NCBI GenBank assembly: GCA_020029535.1
Contig: JAIBJM010000014.1
Coordinates: forward strand, 1 to 43,648
Origin: Gammaproteobacteria bacterium
GTDB taxonomy: Bacteria > Pseudomonadota > Gammaproteobacteria > Steroidobacterales > Steroidobacteraceae
Direction: 5' to 3'
DNA length: 43,648 bases
Shown here: positions 8,648 to 14,793 of the stretch, piece after piece
Layout: each line of letters opens with the position of its first letter
Position numbering within the stretch: position 1 is the stretch's first letter
Notes under the pieces: generated by a model
The model's input: the letters and a program-made list of their open reading frames with translations, nothing else
What the model was told of the DNA's origin: nothing
Database searches by the model: none
Translations under genes and position numbers: made by a program

Positions 8648-10279
8648 ATGAGAACCGGCTTCGGGCATTTTGTTGCGATCCTGCTGGCAGCGCTGGCGTT
8701 CATTGCGCCGGCATTGGTTACGGCAGCGGTGCCGGATGTGACCGGCACCTGGGTGGCGCGCATCAACAGCCCGCTGGGCGAGATGGAATTCGTTTTCAGG
8801 CTCAGGAGCGACGCGAACGGAGGTCTCGGCGGCTCGGTCAACAGCCTGTTTGGCGATGCGCCGATTCTTGAGGGACGTATCAATGGCAATGACATCGAGT
8901 TCAGTATCGACATGGATCTGTTCGGCAATATCCAGCGCCGCGCGATCAAGGGCCGGATCGTCGGCGATGAGCTGCAGATCGAGTCGGCCGGGCTGATGCC
9001 CACGCCGCCACCGGGCATGGTGATGCCCGGTGGTCCTCCTGCTGCTCCAGGCGCAGGTGCGGGCCCGCCGCCATTCGCGAAGCTGCTGCCCGGGACGCTG
9101 ACCGCTCGTCGCGGGACTCCGACGCCTTCGTATAGAGCGGGTCCAGTCGACTACAAGGCGCTGCCCAAGGTCGAGCTGCCCGCGCTCAAGGCCTTGCCGG
9201 CGAACAAGCTCGCCAGGACGCCGCCGATGGGCTGGAATTCATGGAACAAGTTTCGCACCGGGATCGATGACAAGACCGTGCGCGGCATTGCCGACGCGCT
9301 GGTGGAATCCGGCATGCGCGACGCCGGCTACATCTACGTCAACATCGACGATGGCTGGCAGGGGACACGCGACGGCAACGGCGTGCTGCAGCCCAACCCG
9401 AATTTCCCGGACATGAAGGCGCTGGCCGACTACGTCCATTCCAAAGGCCTGAAACTCGGCATCTATTCCTCGCCCGGCCCACGCACCTGCGGTGGTTTCG
9501 AAGGCAGCTACGGGCATGAGGAGATCGATGCCAGGACATGGGCGGGCTGGGGCATCGACTATCTGAAATACGACTGGTGCAGCGCGGGGCGAGTCTGGAA
9601 GGACCAGGACATGCGCGCGGTCTACCAACGGATGGGCGAGGCGATCCGGGCCACCGGCCGACCCATGGTGTACAGCCTGTGCCAATACGGCCGCGCCAGT
9701 GTCCAAAGCTGGGGACCGCTGGTTGGCGGCAATCTGTGGCGTACCACCTTCGACATCTTCGACAACTGGCCGTCGATGACGGGAAACGTCAATGCGCAGG
9801 AAGCGCTTGCAGCCAGCGCGGCACCGGGGCACTGGAACGATCCGGATATGCTCGAAATCGGCAACGGCGGCATGACGGCTGCGGAATACCGCACGCACTT
9901 CAGTCTGTGGGCGATTGCCGCGGCACCGCTCATCGCCGGCAATGATGTGCGTGCTCTCGACGCGGACACGCGCGACATCCTGTTGAACAAGGAAGTCATT
10001 GCAGTCAATCAGGACCGTCTCGGTAAACAGGGCCGGCGCGTTGCACAGCAGGGCGAGATCGATATCTGGCTGCGCAAGCTCAGTGGCGGGGCCCATGCGC
10101 TGGCTGTGGTCAATCGCGGTAACGTGGAGGCGGAAGTCGCCACGAAGTGGGCCGATCTCGGATTGCCAGCCAACCTGAGCGCGCGTGACCTGTGGCTGCA
10201 TCGCGATCTGGGCCGCCTCGCCGATGGCTATCAGGGCCGCGTAGCTGCGCATGGCGTGGTGCTGTTGCGCCTCAAATGA
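8648..10279 (+). CDS. Secreted GH27 alpha-galactosidase with extra N-terminal domain
   Basis: This 543-residue protein should release terminal alpha-linked D-galactose from oligosaccharides. A signal peptide covers about residues 1-27. A beta-rich domain (about 28-115, starting VPDVTGTWVARI) and a Pro/Gly/Ala-rich linker (about 117-185) precede the catalytic (beta/alpha)8 barrel, which starts at TPPMGWNSWN (191-200). The GH27 nucleophile is Asp309 in YLKYDWC and the acid/base is Asp369 in WRTTFDIFDNW. A small C-terminal beta-sandwich ends the protein. It follows the TonB receptor by 9 bases with its own AGGAGAA site. Released galactose would feed the dgo operon. Typical bacterial GH27 enzymes lack the N-terminal domain, whose role I cannot assign. 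Confidence 0.95.
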   Translation: MRTGFGHFVAILLAALAFIAPALVTAAVPDVTGTWVARINSPLGEMEFVFRLRSDANGGLGGSVNSLFGDAPILEGRINGNDIEFSIDMDLFGNIQRRAIKGRIVGDELQIESAGLMPTPPPGMVMPGGPPAAPGAGAGPPPFAKLLPGTLTARRGTPTPSYRAGPVDYKALPKVELPALKALPANKLARTPPMGWNSWNKFRTGIDDKTVRGIADALVESGMRDAGYIYVNIDDGWQGTRDGNGVLQPNPNFPDMKALADYVHSKGLKLGIYSSPGPRTCGGFEGSYGHEEIDARTWAGWGIDYLKYDWCSAGRVWKDQDMRAVYQRMGEAIRATGRPMVYSLCQYGRASVQSWGPLVGGNLWRTTFDIFDNWPSMTGNVNAQEALAASAAPGHWNDPDMLEIGNGGMTAAEYRTHFSLWAIAAAPLIAGNDVRALDADTRDILLNKEVIAVNQDRLGKQGRRVAQQGEIDIWLRKLSGGAHALAVVNRGNVEAEVATKWADLGLPANLSARDLWLHRDLGRLADGYQGRVAAHGVVLLRLK

Positions 10280-10282
10280 GGC

Positions 10283-10302
10283 GGGGCCGCGTTTGCGGCC
10301 CC
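10283..10302 (+). terminator. GC-rich hairpin after the alpha-galactosidase gene
   Basis: A perfect 8-bp stem GGGGCCGC / GCGGCCCC with a 4-base loop begins four bases after the GH27 stop codon. The T-tract is poor, so termination at the end of the receptor/galactosidase operon is probable but not proven. Confidence 0.6.
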
Positions 10303-10379
10303 GGATATGGTTGCTGAGCGTTTGTCTTTACGACAGTTCTCTTGCATCCACGGCTCATACGTTATCCGCTCGCTGTGCC

Positions 10380-10405
10380 GGGCACGATGGTCGCTGACCG
10401 TGCCC
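10380..10405. other. Bulged hairpin upstream of the MscS gene
   Basis: GGGCAC (10380-10385) pairs with GTGCCC (10400-10405), and inside it GGTC (10389-10392) pairs with GACC (10396-10399) around a GCT loop, leaving a 3-base bulge. It lies in the 188-base gap between the GH27 and MscS genes. It could be a second terminator, an RNA structure in the MscS leader, or a remnant of lost sequence; nothing else recognisable is in that gap. Confidence 0.4.
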
Positions 10406-10467
10406 GCCTGTCGGAATGAGCTGACTCGCCGGCCATGGCGATGCGGGTGAGACCTTGATGTAGGCGC

Positions 10468-11253
10468 ATGCTTATGGCGGGCGCCGCGCCCGCTTTGCAT
10501 CATTTGCGCATGGTCGCCACACCAGCCGACATGCCGCGGTTCCTGGGCAACACGATGCTGGAATGGGGCACGGCTGGCGTCATAGCCGCCGTGCTGCTGC
10601 TGCTGACGCTGGACAACCTCGGCATCAACATCACCACCTTGGTCGCCGGTCTGGGCATTGGCGGGGTGGCCATTGCACTCGCAGTGCAGAACATCCTGGG
10701 CGATCTGTTCGCTTCGCTGTCGATCACCTTCGACAAACCTTTCGTGCTGGGCGACTTCCTGGTGGTGGACAACTACATGGGCAGCGTGGAAGCCATCGGC
10801 ATCAAGACCACCCGTCTGCGCAGCCTGACCGGCGAGCAGATCGTACTGTCCAATGCCGACCTGCTGGGCAGCCGGGTACGCAACTACCAGTCATTGAAGG
10901 AGCGGCGCGTGGAGTTCGGCTTCTCGGTGGCGCCGACCACGCCGCGCCAGAAGGCTGGCGAGTTGCCGGCCAGGGTCAGGGCTGTGATCGAGCAGCAGCG
11001 CGAGGTGCGTTTCGACCGCTGTCATTTCGCTGCAATAGGCGCCAGTTCGCTGGATTACGTGGCCGTGTACTTCGTGCGCAACCCTGACTTCAACATTTAC
11101 ATGGACATACAGCAGGCCATCAATCTCGGCATCCTGCAGGCGCTGGAAGAAGCCAAAGTCGAACTGGCCTTCCCGCGCCAGCAGCTGGTGGTACCCGACG
11201 CGGTGAAGATCAACGCAGCCGCTGACGCCGCTGCCAACGCTGACATACGCTGA
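10468..11253 (+). CDS. MscS-family mechanosensitive channel, N-terminally short
   Basis: This 261-residue protein carries the MscS core. A transmembrane helix (about residues 35-52) is followed by the pore helix region LVAGLGIGGVAIALAVQN, then ILGDLFASLSITFDKPFVLGDF, and the cytoplasmic beta and alpha/beta domains with RNYQSLKERRVEF. The family opens under membrane tension to release solutes. Closely related channels normally have two or more further N-terminal helices and about 340-370 residues. Here an in-frame TGA (10456-10458) lies just before the ATG and no helices are encoded upstream, so the gene may be 5'-truncated. The start has only a poor ribosome site. It could be a decaying gene or a minimal channel. 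Confidence 0.75.
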   Translation: MLMAGAAPALHHLRMVATPADMPRFLGNTMLEWGTAGVIAAVLLLLTLDNLGINITTLVAGLGIGGVAIALAVQNILGDLFASLSITFDKPFVLGDFLVVDNYMGSVEAIGIKTTRLRSLTGEQIVLSNADLLGSRVRNYQSLKERRVEFGFSVAPTTPRQKAGELPARVRAVIEQQREVRFDRCHFAAIGASSLDYVAVYFVRNPDFNIYMDIQQAINLGILQALEEAKVELAFPRQQLVVPDAVKINAAADAAANADIR

Positions 11254-11281
11254 GGTGCTGCGCTTACAGAACCTGCCACTT

Positions 11282-11312
11282 CCCGGGTTTACTTTTTCAG
11301 GTACTACCCGGG
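11282..11312 (+). promoter_or_regulatory. Leader hairpin overlapping the ribosome site of the next small gene
   Basis: CCCGGGT (11282-11288) can pair with ACCCGGG (11306-11312). The second arm runs into the Shine-Dalgarno sequence GGGAGGA (11310-11316) of the gene at 11320, so the folded form would mask the first G residues of the ribosome site. It may instead be a terminator for the MscS gene, although no T-tract follows. Confidence 0.4.
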
Positions 11313-11319
11313 AGGACCC

Positions 11320-11526
11320 ATGAAATCCGATGATCTATTACCCATCAGTAACCTGAGGGTGGATGTTGCGGAAGAGTGCGACTCCGACGGAGCCGTTGCC
11401 TTTGTATTGCGCTGCGTAACGCCGGAAGGCGACCTGTGCTGCCTGCCGTTCAACGCCAGTTGCGCTACCGAGCTGCTGTCTCGTCTGCGCAGTTTTGAAT
11501 CCCGCACCACTGGCGTCCCCGCCTGA
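11320..11526 (+). CDS. Small conserved-looking protein of unknown function
   Basis: A 68-residue acidic protein with three Cys residues in its middle part (RCVTPEGDLCCLPF). I do not recognise the family. The gene is supported by a very good ribosome site (GGGAGGA, 3 bases before the ATG), by codon usage like its neighbours, and by its place at the head of a closely spaced rightward run with hemerythrin, DUF4142 and DUF2934 genes. There is no signal peptide or membrane segment. A DUF1488-like short regulatory or stress-associated protein is conceivable, but nothing in the sequence proves it. Confidence 0.65.
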   Translation: MKSDDLLPISNLRVDVAEECDSDGAVAFVLRCVTPEGDLCCLPFNASCATELLSRLRSFESRTTGVPA

Positions 11527-11546
11527 GCCATTTTGAGGAGATCGTG

Positions 11547-12056
11547 ATGCCCAGCACACATGTCGCCACGCGCCACAATCGCTCCCCCTCGGTCCGTTCC
11601 AATGCCATCGATCTGCTGAAGGCCGATCATCGCCAGGTCGAAACCTGGTTCGAGCAGTTCGAGAAGGCGCGTGGCCCAGGGCGCAAGCAGGAGCTGGCGC
11701 AGAAGATCTGTCAGGCGCTGCGAGTGCACACCACCATAGAAGAAGAGATCTTCTATCCGGCCTTCCTTGAGGCCACCGGCGATGAAGACATGCATCACGA
11801 AGCGGAAATCGAGCACAAGGCAGCCAAACAGCTGATCGCCGAGATCGAAGAGACCGATCCGGCCGATGATTACTACAGCGCCAAAGTCAAAGTGCTGTCC
11901 GAAATGATCAAACACCACGTCAAGGAAGAAGAGCAACGCGATGGCATGTTTGCCGAAGCGAAAAAGTCGGACATGGATCTCGAGACGCTGGGCAGGCAGT
12001 TGCAGGCGCGCAGGAAACAGTTGATGAACGGCGCGGATTCGCGCCACGGGCACTAG
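11547..12056 (+). CDS. Hemerythrin HHE-domain protein
   Basis: A 169-residue all-helical protein with the di-iron ligand pattern of the HHE cation-binding family: His28 (KADH), His61 and Glu65 (VHTTIEEE), His90 (EIEHKA), and His124 with Glu128 (HHVKEEE). Such proteins bind O2 or NO through a non-haem di-iron centre, or take part in iron and oxidative stress handling. There is no export signal, so it is cytoplasmic. The ATG at 11547 was preferred over the adjacent GTG (11544) because it sits 6 bases after GAGGAG. A DUF4142 gene follows after 14 bases; the two families often occur together in stress clusters. Confidence 0.9.
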   Translation: MPSTHVATRHNRSPSVRSNAIDLLKADHRQVETWFEQFEKARGPGRKQELAQKICQALRVHTTIEEEIFYPAFLEATGDEDMHHEAEIEHKAAKQLIAEIEETDPADDYYSAKVKVLSEMIKHHVKEEEQRDGMFAEAKKSDMDLETLGRQLQARRKQLMNGADSRHGH

Positions 12057-12070
12057 CCCAGCGCGGATGT

Positions 12071-12592
12071 ATGAGGCGCTTGAGACAATGGACGATGGCG
12101 GCGCTGATCGGCATCGGCCTGGGTGGCGCCGCGCTGGCGGTGGCACCCAATAGTTCTGATCAGGATTTCTACACCAAAGCCGCAATCGGCGGCATGGCCG
12201 AGGTGGAAAGCGGCAAGCTGGCGCAGGCCAAGGGCACCGCCAAGGACATCCGGGATTTCGGCGCCATGATGGTCAGCGATCACACGCGGGCCGGCGAGAC
12301 GCTGAAGAGTCTGGCGGCCGGCAAGCGCCTCACGTTGCCCACCGAGCTGGACGATCGGAACAAGGCGGTATTGCGCGAGCTGGAAATGGCCAGCGGCGCC
12401 AGCTTCGATGTGACCTATCTGCGCGCGCAGGTGATGGCGCACGAAGATACCGAGGCGCTGCTGAAACAGCAGATCATGTCCGGCAAGGACGGCGATGCGC
12501 AGGCCTGGGCCAGCGCCACGCTGCCTACCGTCACCGCGCATCTGAAGATGGTGCGCGCGCTGCTGCGCAGTGTTCCAACCGGAGACAGATGA
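12071..12592 (+). CDS. DUF4142 family exported protein
   Basis: This 173-residue protein has a signal peptide (about residues 1-23, GLGGAALAVA) followed by a predicted helical bundle typical of DUF4142: DQDFYTKAAIGGMAEVESGKLA at the start of the mature part, FGAMMVSDHTRA in the middle, and AHLKMVRALL at the end. The family is periplasmic or outer-membrane associated, ferritin-like in predicted fold, and of unknown activity. Its stop codon overlaps the start of the next gene, so the two are co-translated. Association with hemerythrin and DUF2934 neighbours suggests a general or envelope stress role, which is inference. Confidence 0.87.
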   Translation: MRRLRQWTMAALIGIGLGGAALAVAPNSSDQDFYTKAAIGGMAEVESGKLAQAKGTAKDIRDFGAMMVSDHTRAGETLKSLAAGKRLTLPTELDDRNKAVLRELEMASGASFDVTYLRAQVMAHEDTEALLKQQIMSGKDGDAQAWASATLPTVTAHLKMVRALLRSVPTGDR

Positions 12593-12921
12593 TGAACAAA
12601 CACAGCGACGAGAATGCCATCCGCGAACTGGCCCGCAAGCTGTGGATCGACCGTGGCCGCCGCGACGGTTACGCCGACCAGGACTGGCTGGATGCCGAGC
12701 GCCGGCTGCAGTCAGGTGCGGTGGATGAGTCGTCGAAGCAGTCGTTCCCGGCCAGCGATCCGCCGGCCAGCCACATGCCGGATCGCCCACCGGCCAATGC
12801 CGACGCCAAGTGGCAGGCTGCCGCCGAACATCCGGAAACGCCGGTAGTGCCGGTGCTGAAACCGGTGCAGGAAGCGAATCCGCGGCTGGAGCGTGCCGAA
12901 GCCCGGGCTAAAGGGCGCTGA
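12592..12921 (+). CDS. DUF2934-containing small protein
   Basis: A 109-residue, very polar protein. The N-terminal third (IRELARKLWIDRGRR ... WLDAERRL) is the DUF2934 motif, and it is followed by VDESSKQSFPASDPPAS, a short motif seen in many small proteobacterial proteins. The rest is Pro/Ala/Glu-rich and probably disordered. The ATG at 12592 is chosen because it lies 7 bases after GGAG; an in-frame ATG at 12589 is the alternative. It overlaps the DUF4142 stop codon. The biochemical function is unknown; genes of this kind are often found with stress-induced genes. Confidence 0.8.
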   Translation: MNKHSDENAIRELARKLWIDRGRRDGYADQDWLDAERRLQSGAVDESSKQSFPASDPPASHMPDRPPANADAKWQAAAEHPETPVVPVLKPVQEANPRLERAEARAKGR

Positions 12922-12991
12922 AAACCGGCTCGCGATAGCCGGCACGGTACGTCGCGATGGGCTGCGCCGACGCACTTGCCAAGCGAGGCAG

Positions 12992-13459
12992 ATGCGTGAA
13001 AATAGCGGCATGCTCACCTGGCCTGATGTATTGAAACTGGCCCGCGATGGCAGCCCGGTGCCGCCGCGGCGTGTCGAGAAAAGCGATGCCGAATGGCGCG
13101 CGCTGTTGAACGATGACGAATATCGCGTCACGCGTCACGCCGGCACCGAACGGCCCTTCAGTTCGGATATGTGTGGCCTGTTCGAGCCGGGCATCTATGC
13201 CTGCCGCTGCTGCGGCACTGTGTTATTCGACGCACAGCAGAAGTTCGAGTCCGGCACCGGCTGGCCTTCGTTCACCCAGCCCGAGCGGCCTGCGGTCATC
13301 GCCTATCACGCCGACACCAGCCATGGCATGACCCGTGTCGAGGCAGTGTGCAATGTCTGCGATGCGCACCTGGGCCATGTGTTCCCCGACGGCCCGCTTC
13401 CCAGCGGACTGCGCTATTGCATGAATGCCGTGGCGCTGCAGAAGCTCAAGAACAGCTGA
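12992..13459 (+). CDS. msrB: Peptide-methionine (R)-S-oxide reductase
   Basis: This protein repairs methionine-R-sulfoxide in oxidised proteins using thioredoxin. With the start at 12992 it has 155 residues. The structural zinc site is present as CxxC pairs at about residues 71-74 (CRCC) and 120-123 (CNVC). The substrate region FESGTGWPSF is intact, and the catalytic Cys is at about residue 143 (RYCMN). No export signal is seen, so it is cytoplasmic. The reading frame is open further upstream; 12992 has GAGG nearby, while ATG 13010 (MLTWPDVLK) also gives a typical MsrB start. It follows the stress cluster and is convergent with the DsbA-like gene. Confidence 0.94.
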   Translation: MRENSGMLTWPDVLKLARDGSPVPPRRVEKSDAEWRALLNDDEYRVTRHAGTERPFSSDMCGLFEPGIYACRCCGTVLFDAQQKFESGTGWPSFTQPERPAVIAYHADTSHGMTRVEAVCNVCDAHLGHVFPDGPLPSGLRYCMNAVALQKLKNS

Positions 13460-13479
13460 TCGGCTTCCGCTCGGGCTGA

Positions 13480-14022
13480 TCAGTTGCCGAGGAGGGCGCT
13501 CACGCGTTCGGCCAGCGCCCGCATGCCGAAGGACACATCAAAGAGCTTGCCGTCGACGAAGAAGGCCGGCGTGCCATGCACGCCACTGGTCCGCCCGCCG
13601 GCCTGATGCTCGCGCACGCGCTGGCGGTAGATCTCATCGTCCAGCTCTGCATCGAAGCGCGCCAGATCCAGATTCAGCTGCTGGGCACGCGCACGCAGTT
13701 GCGATGGCTGCAGCTCGCCGAAATGATCGAACAGCAGATCGTGCATGGCCCAGAAGCGGCCCTGCGCGCCCGCTGCCTCGGTCGCTTCCGCCGCCAACAG
13801 CGCATGCGGATGCACTTCTTCCAGCGGGAAGTGGCGGAACACGAAGCGGACCCGGTTCTCGTGGCGCTTCAGGATCAGCTTCACCGCCGGCGCTGCCTGC
13901 TGGCAGTTCGGGCACTCGAAGTCGCCGTACTCGACGATGGTCAGCGGCGCATGGTCCGGGCCGAGCAGATGATCCATGGCGCTGACGGGGACGGCGAGTT
14001 CGAAGAGGTGTTGGCGGTCCAT
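13480..14022 (-). CDS. DsbA-family thioredoxin-fold protein, cytoplasmic
   Basis: A 180-residue thioredoxin-fold protein of the DsbA/Thioredoxin_4 group. It has VEYGDFECPNCQ with the redox motif Cys37-Pro-Asn-Cys40, an inserted helical domain (about residues 65-140), and the cis-proline region GVHGTPAFFVDG. There is no signal peptide, so unlike classical DsbA it should act in the cytoplasm, perhaps as a disulfide reductase or isomerase. Related cytosolic proteins are annotated as FrnE-like or Na+/H+-antiporter-associated DsbA proteins. It lies 16 bases downstream of yajQ with a GAGG ribosome site, so the two are probably co-transcribed, and it is convergent with msrB, another thiol-redox gene. 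Confidence 0.87.
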   Translation of the reverse strand: MDRQHLFELAVPVSAMDHLLGPDHAPLTIVEYGDFECPNCQQAAPAVKLILKRHENRVRFVFRHFPLEEVHPHALLAAEATEAAGAQGRFWAMHDLLFDHFGELQPSQLRARAQQLNLDLARFDAELDDEIYRQRVREHQAGGRTSGVHGTPAFFVDGKLFDVSFGMRALAERVSALLGN

Positions 14023-14038
14023 CAGTACCTCGATCGCA

Positions 14039-14521
14039 TCAGTCCCGGAAATTCTCGAACTGCAGCGGCAGTTCGAACTCGGCCTTGCGCAGCACAGCGA
14101 TGGCGGCCTGCAGGTCGTCGCGTTTCTTGCCGATGACGCGCAGCTTGTCGCCGCTGATCTGCGCCTCGACCTTGAGCTTCGACTCCTTCAACTGCGCCAC
14201 CAGCTTTTTGGCGGCGGCCTGCTCGATGCCCTGCTTGATGGTGACGGTGCGTCGCGCGCCGGCGAGGTTGGTTTCCACATCGCCGAGGTCCAGGCAGCGT
14301 GGATCGATGCCGCGCGCCGCGAAGCGCTGGCGCAGGATGTCCAGCAGCTGGTCGAGCTGGTACTCGCTGGGTGCAAACTGCGTGACCACGAAGCCTTCCA
14401 GCTCCAGCCGCGCATTGGTGCCGCGGAAGTCATAGCGCTTGTCCAGTTCGCGCCGGGCTTGGTCGAGCGCGTTGGTCAGCTCGTGCGCGTCCACTTTGGA
14501 GACGATGTCGAAGGAGGGCAT
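14039..14521 (-). CDS. yajQ: YajQ family cyclic-di-GMP-binding protein
   Basis: This 160-residue protein matches YajQ closely: the start MPSFDIVSKVD, the KRYDFRGTNARLEL segment and the C-terminal FELPLQFENFRD are all diagnostic. The fold is a pair of RNP-like domains that bind nucleotides. The Xanthomonas orthologue binds cyclic di-GMP and modulates a LysR-type regulator affecting virulence genes. The start at 14521 was chosen over longer in-frame options because it gives the conserved N-terminus and the usual length. It precedes the DsbA-like gene in a two-gene unit and is divergent from the TonB receptor at 14794. Confidence 0.95.
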   Translation of the reverse strand: MPSFDIVSKVDAHELTNALDQARRELDKRYDFRGTNARLELEGFVVTQFAPSEYQLDQLLDILRQRFAARGIDPRCLDLGDVETNLAGARRTVTIKQGIEQAAAKKLVAQLKESKLKVEAQISGDKLRVIGKKRDDLQAAIAVLRKAEFELPLQFENFRD

Positions 14522-14793
14522 GCGGGCAGTATAGCGGCCCGTTGGTGCGGCCCGCGATGTGCGCATCAAGGCTGTCAACGTGTGCGCAATGCATGGACGT
14601 CGGCAGTGTGAACAGGCCCTGGTCATCCACATCGCGTCGCGCGATGAGGCCAGCCTCAACTTTTCCGGAATGGCAATTCGCCGATGGCGAGGTAGTATAG
14701 TTTTGAGCACGCTCAGCGACAGACTGCACACGAGCACGATCTGCTTCGTGTGTAAAGATTCGTGAAGTCAAAGAAGACAAGGGGGATAAGCAG
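14522..14793. promoter_or_regulatory. Divergent intergenic region between yajQ and the second TonB receptor
   Basis: A 272-base non-coding stretch. The right-hand 100 bases are less GC-rich and carry TAGTATAG (14693-14700), which may be a -10-like element for the receptor or, on the other strand, CTATACTA as in the galactose promoter (4726-4733). The receptor's ribosome site GGGGGAT is at 14781-14787. No convincing gene, RNA or terminator is visible. Confidence 0.4.

Noticed and set aside
14559-14765. Possible 68-residue gene in the yajQ/receptor gap.
   Set aside because: No ribosome site, atypical composition and overlap with the probable promoter of the receptor.
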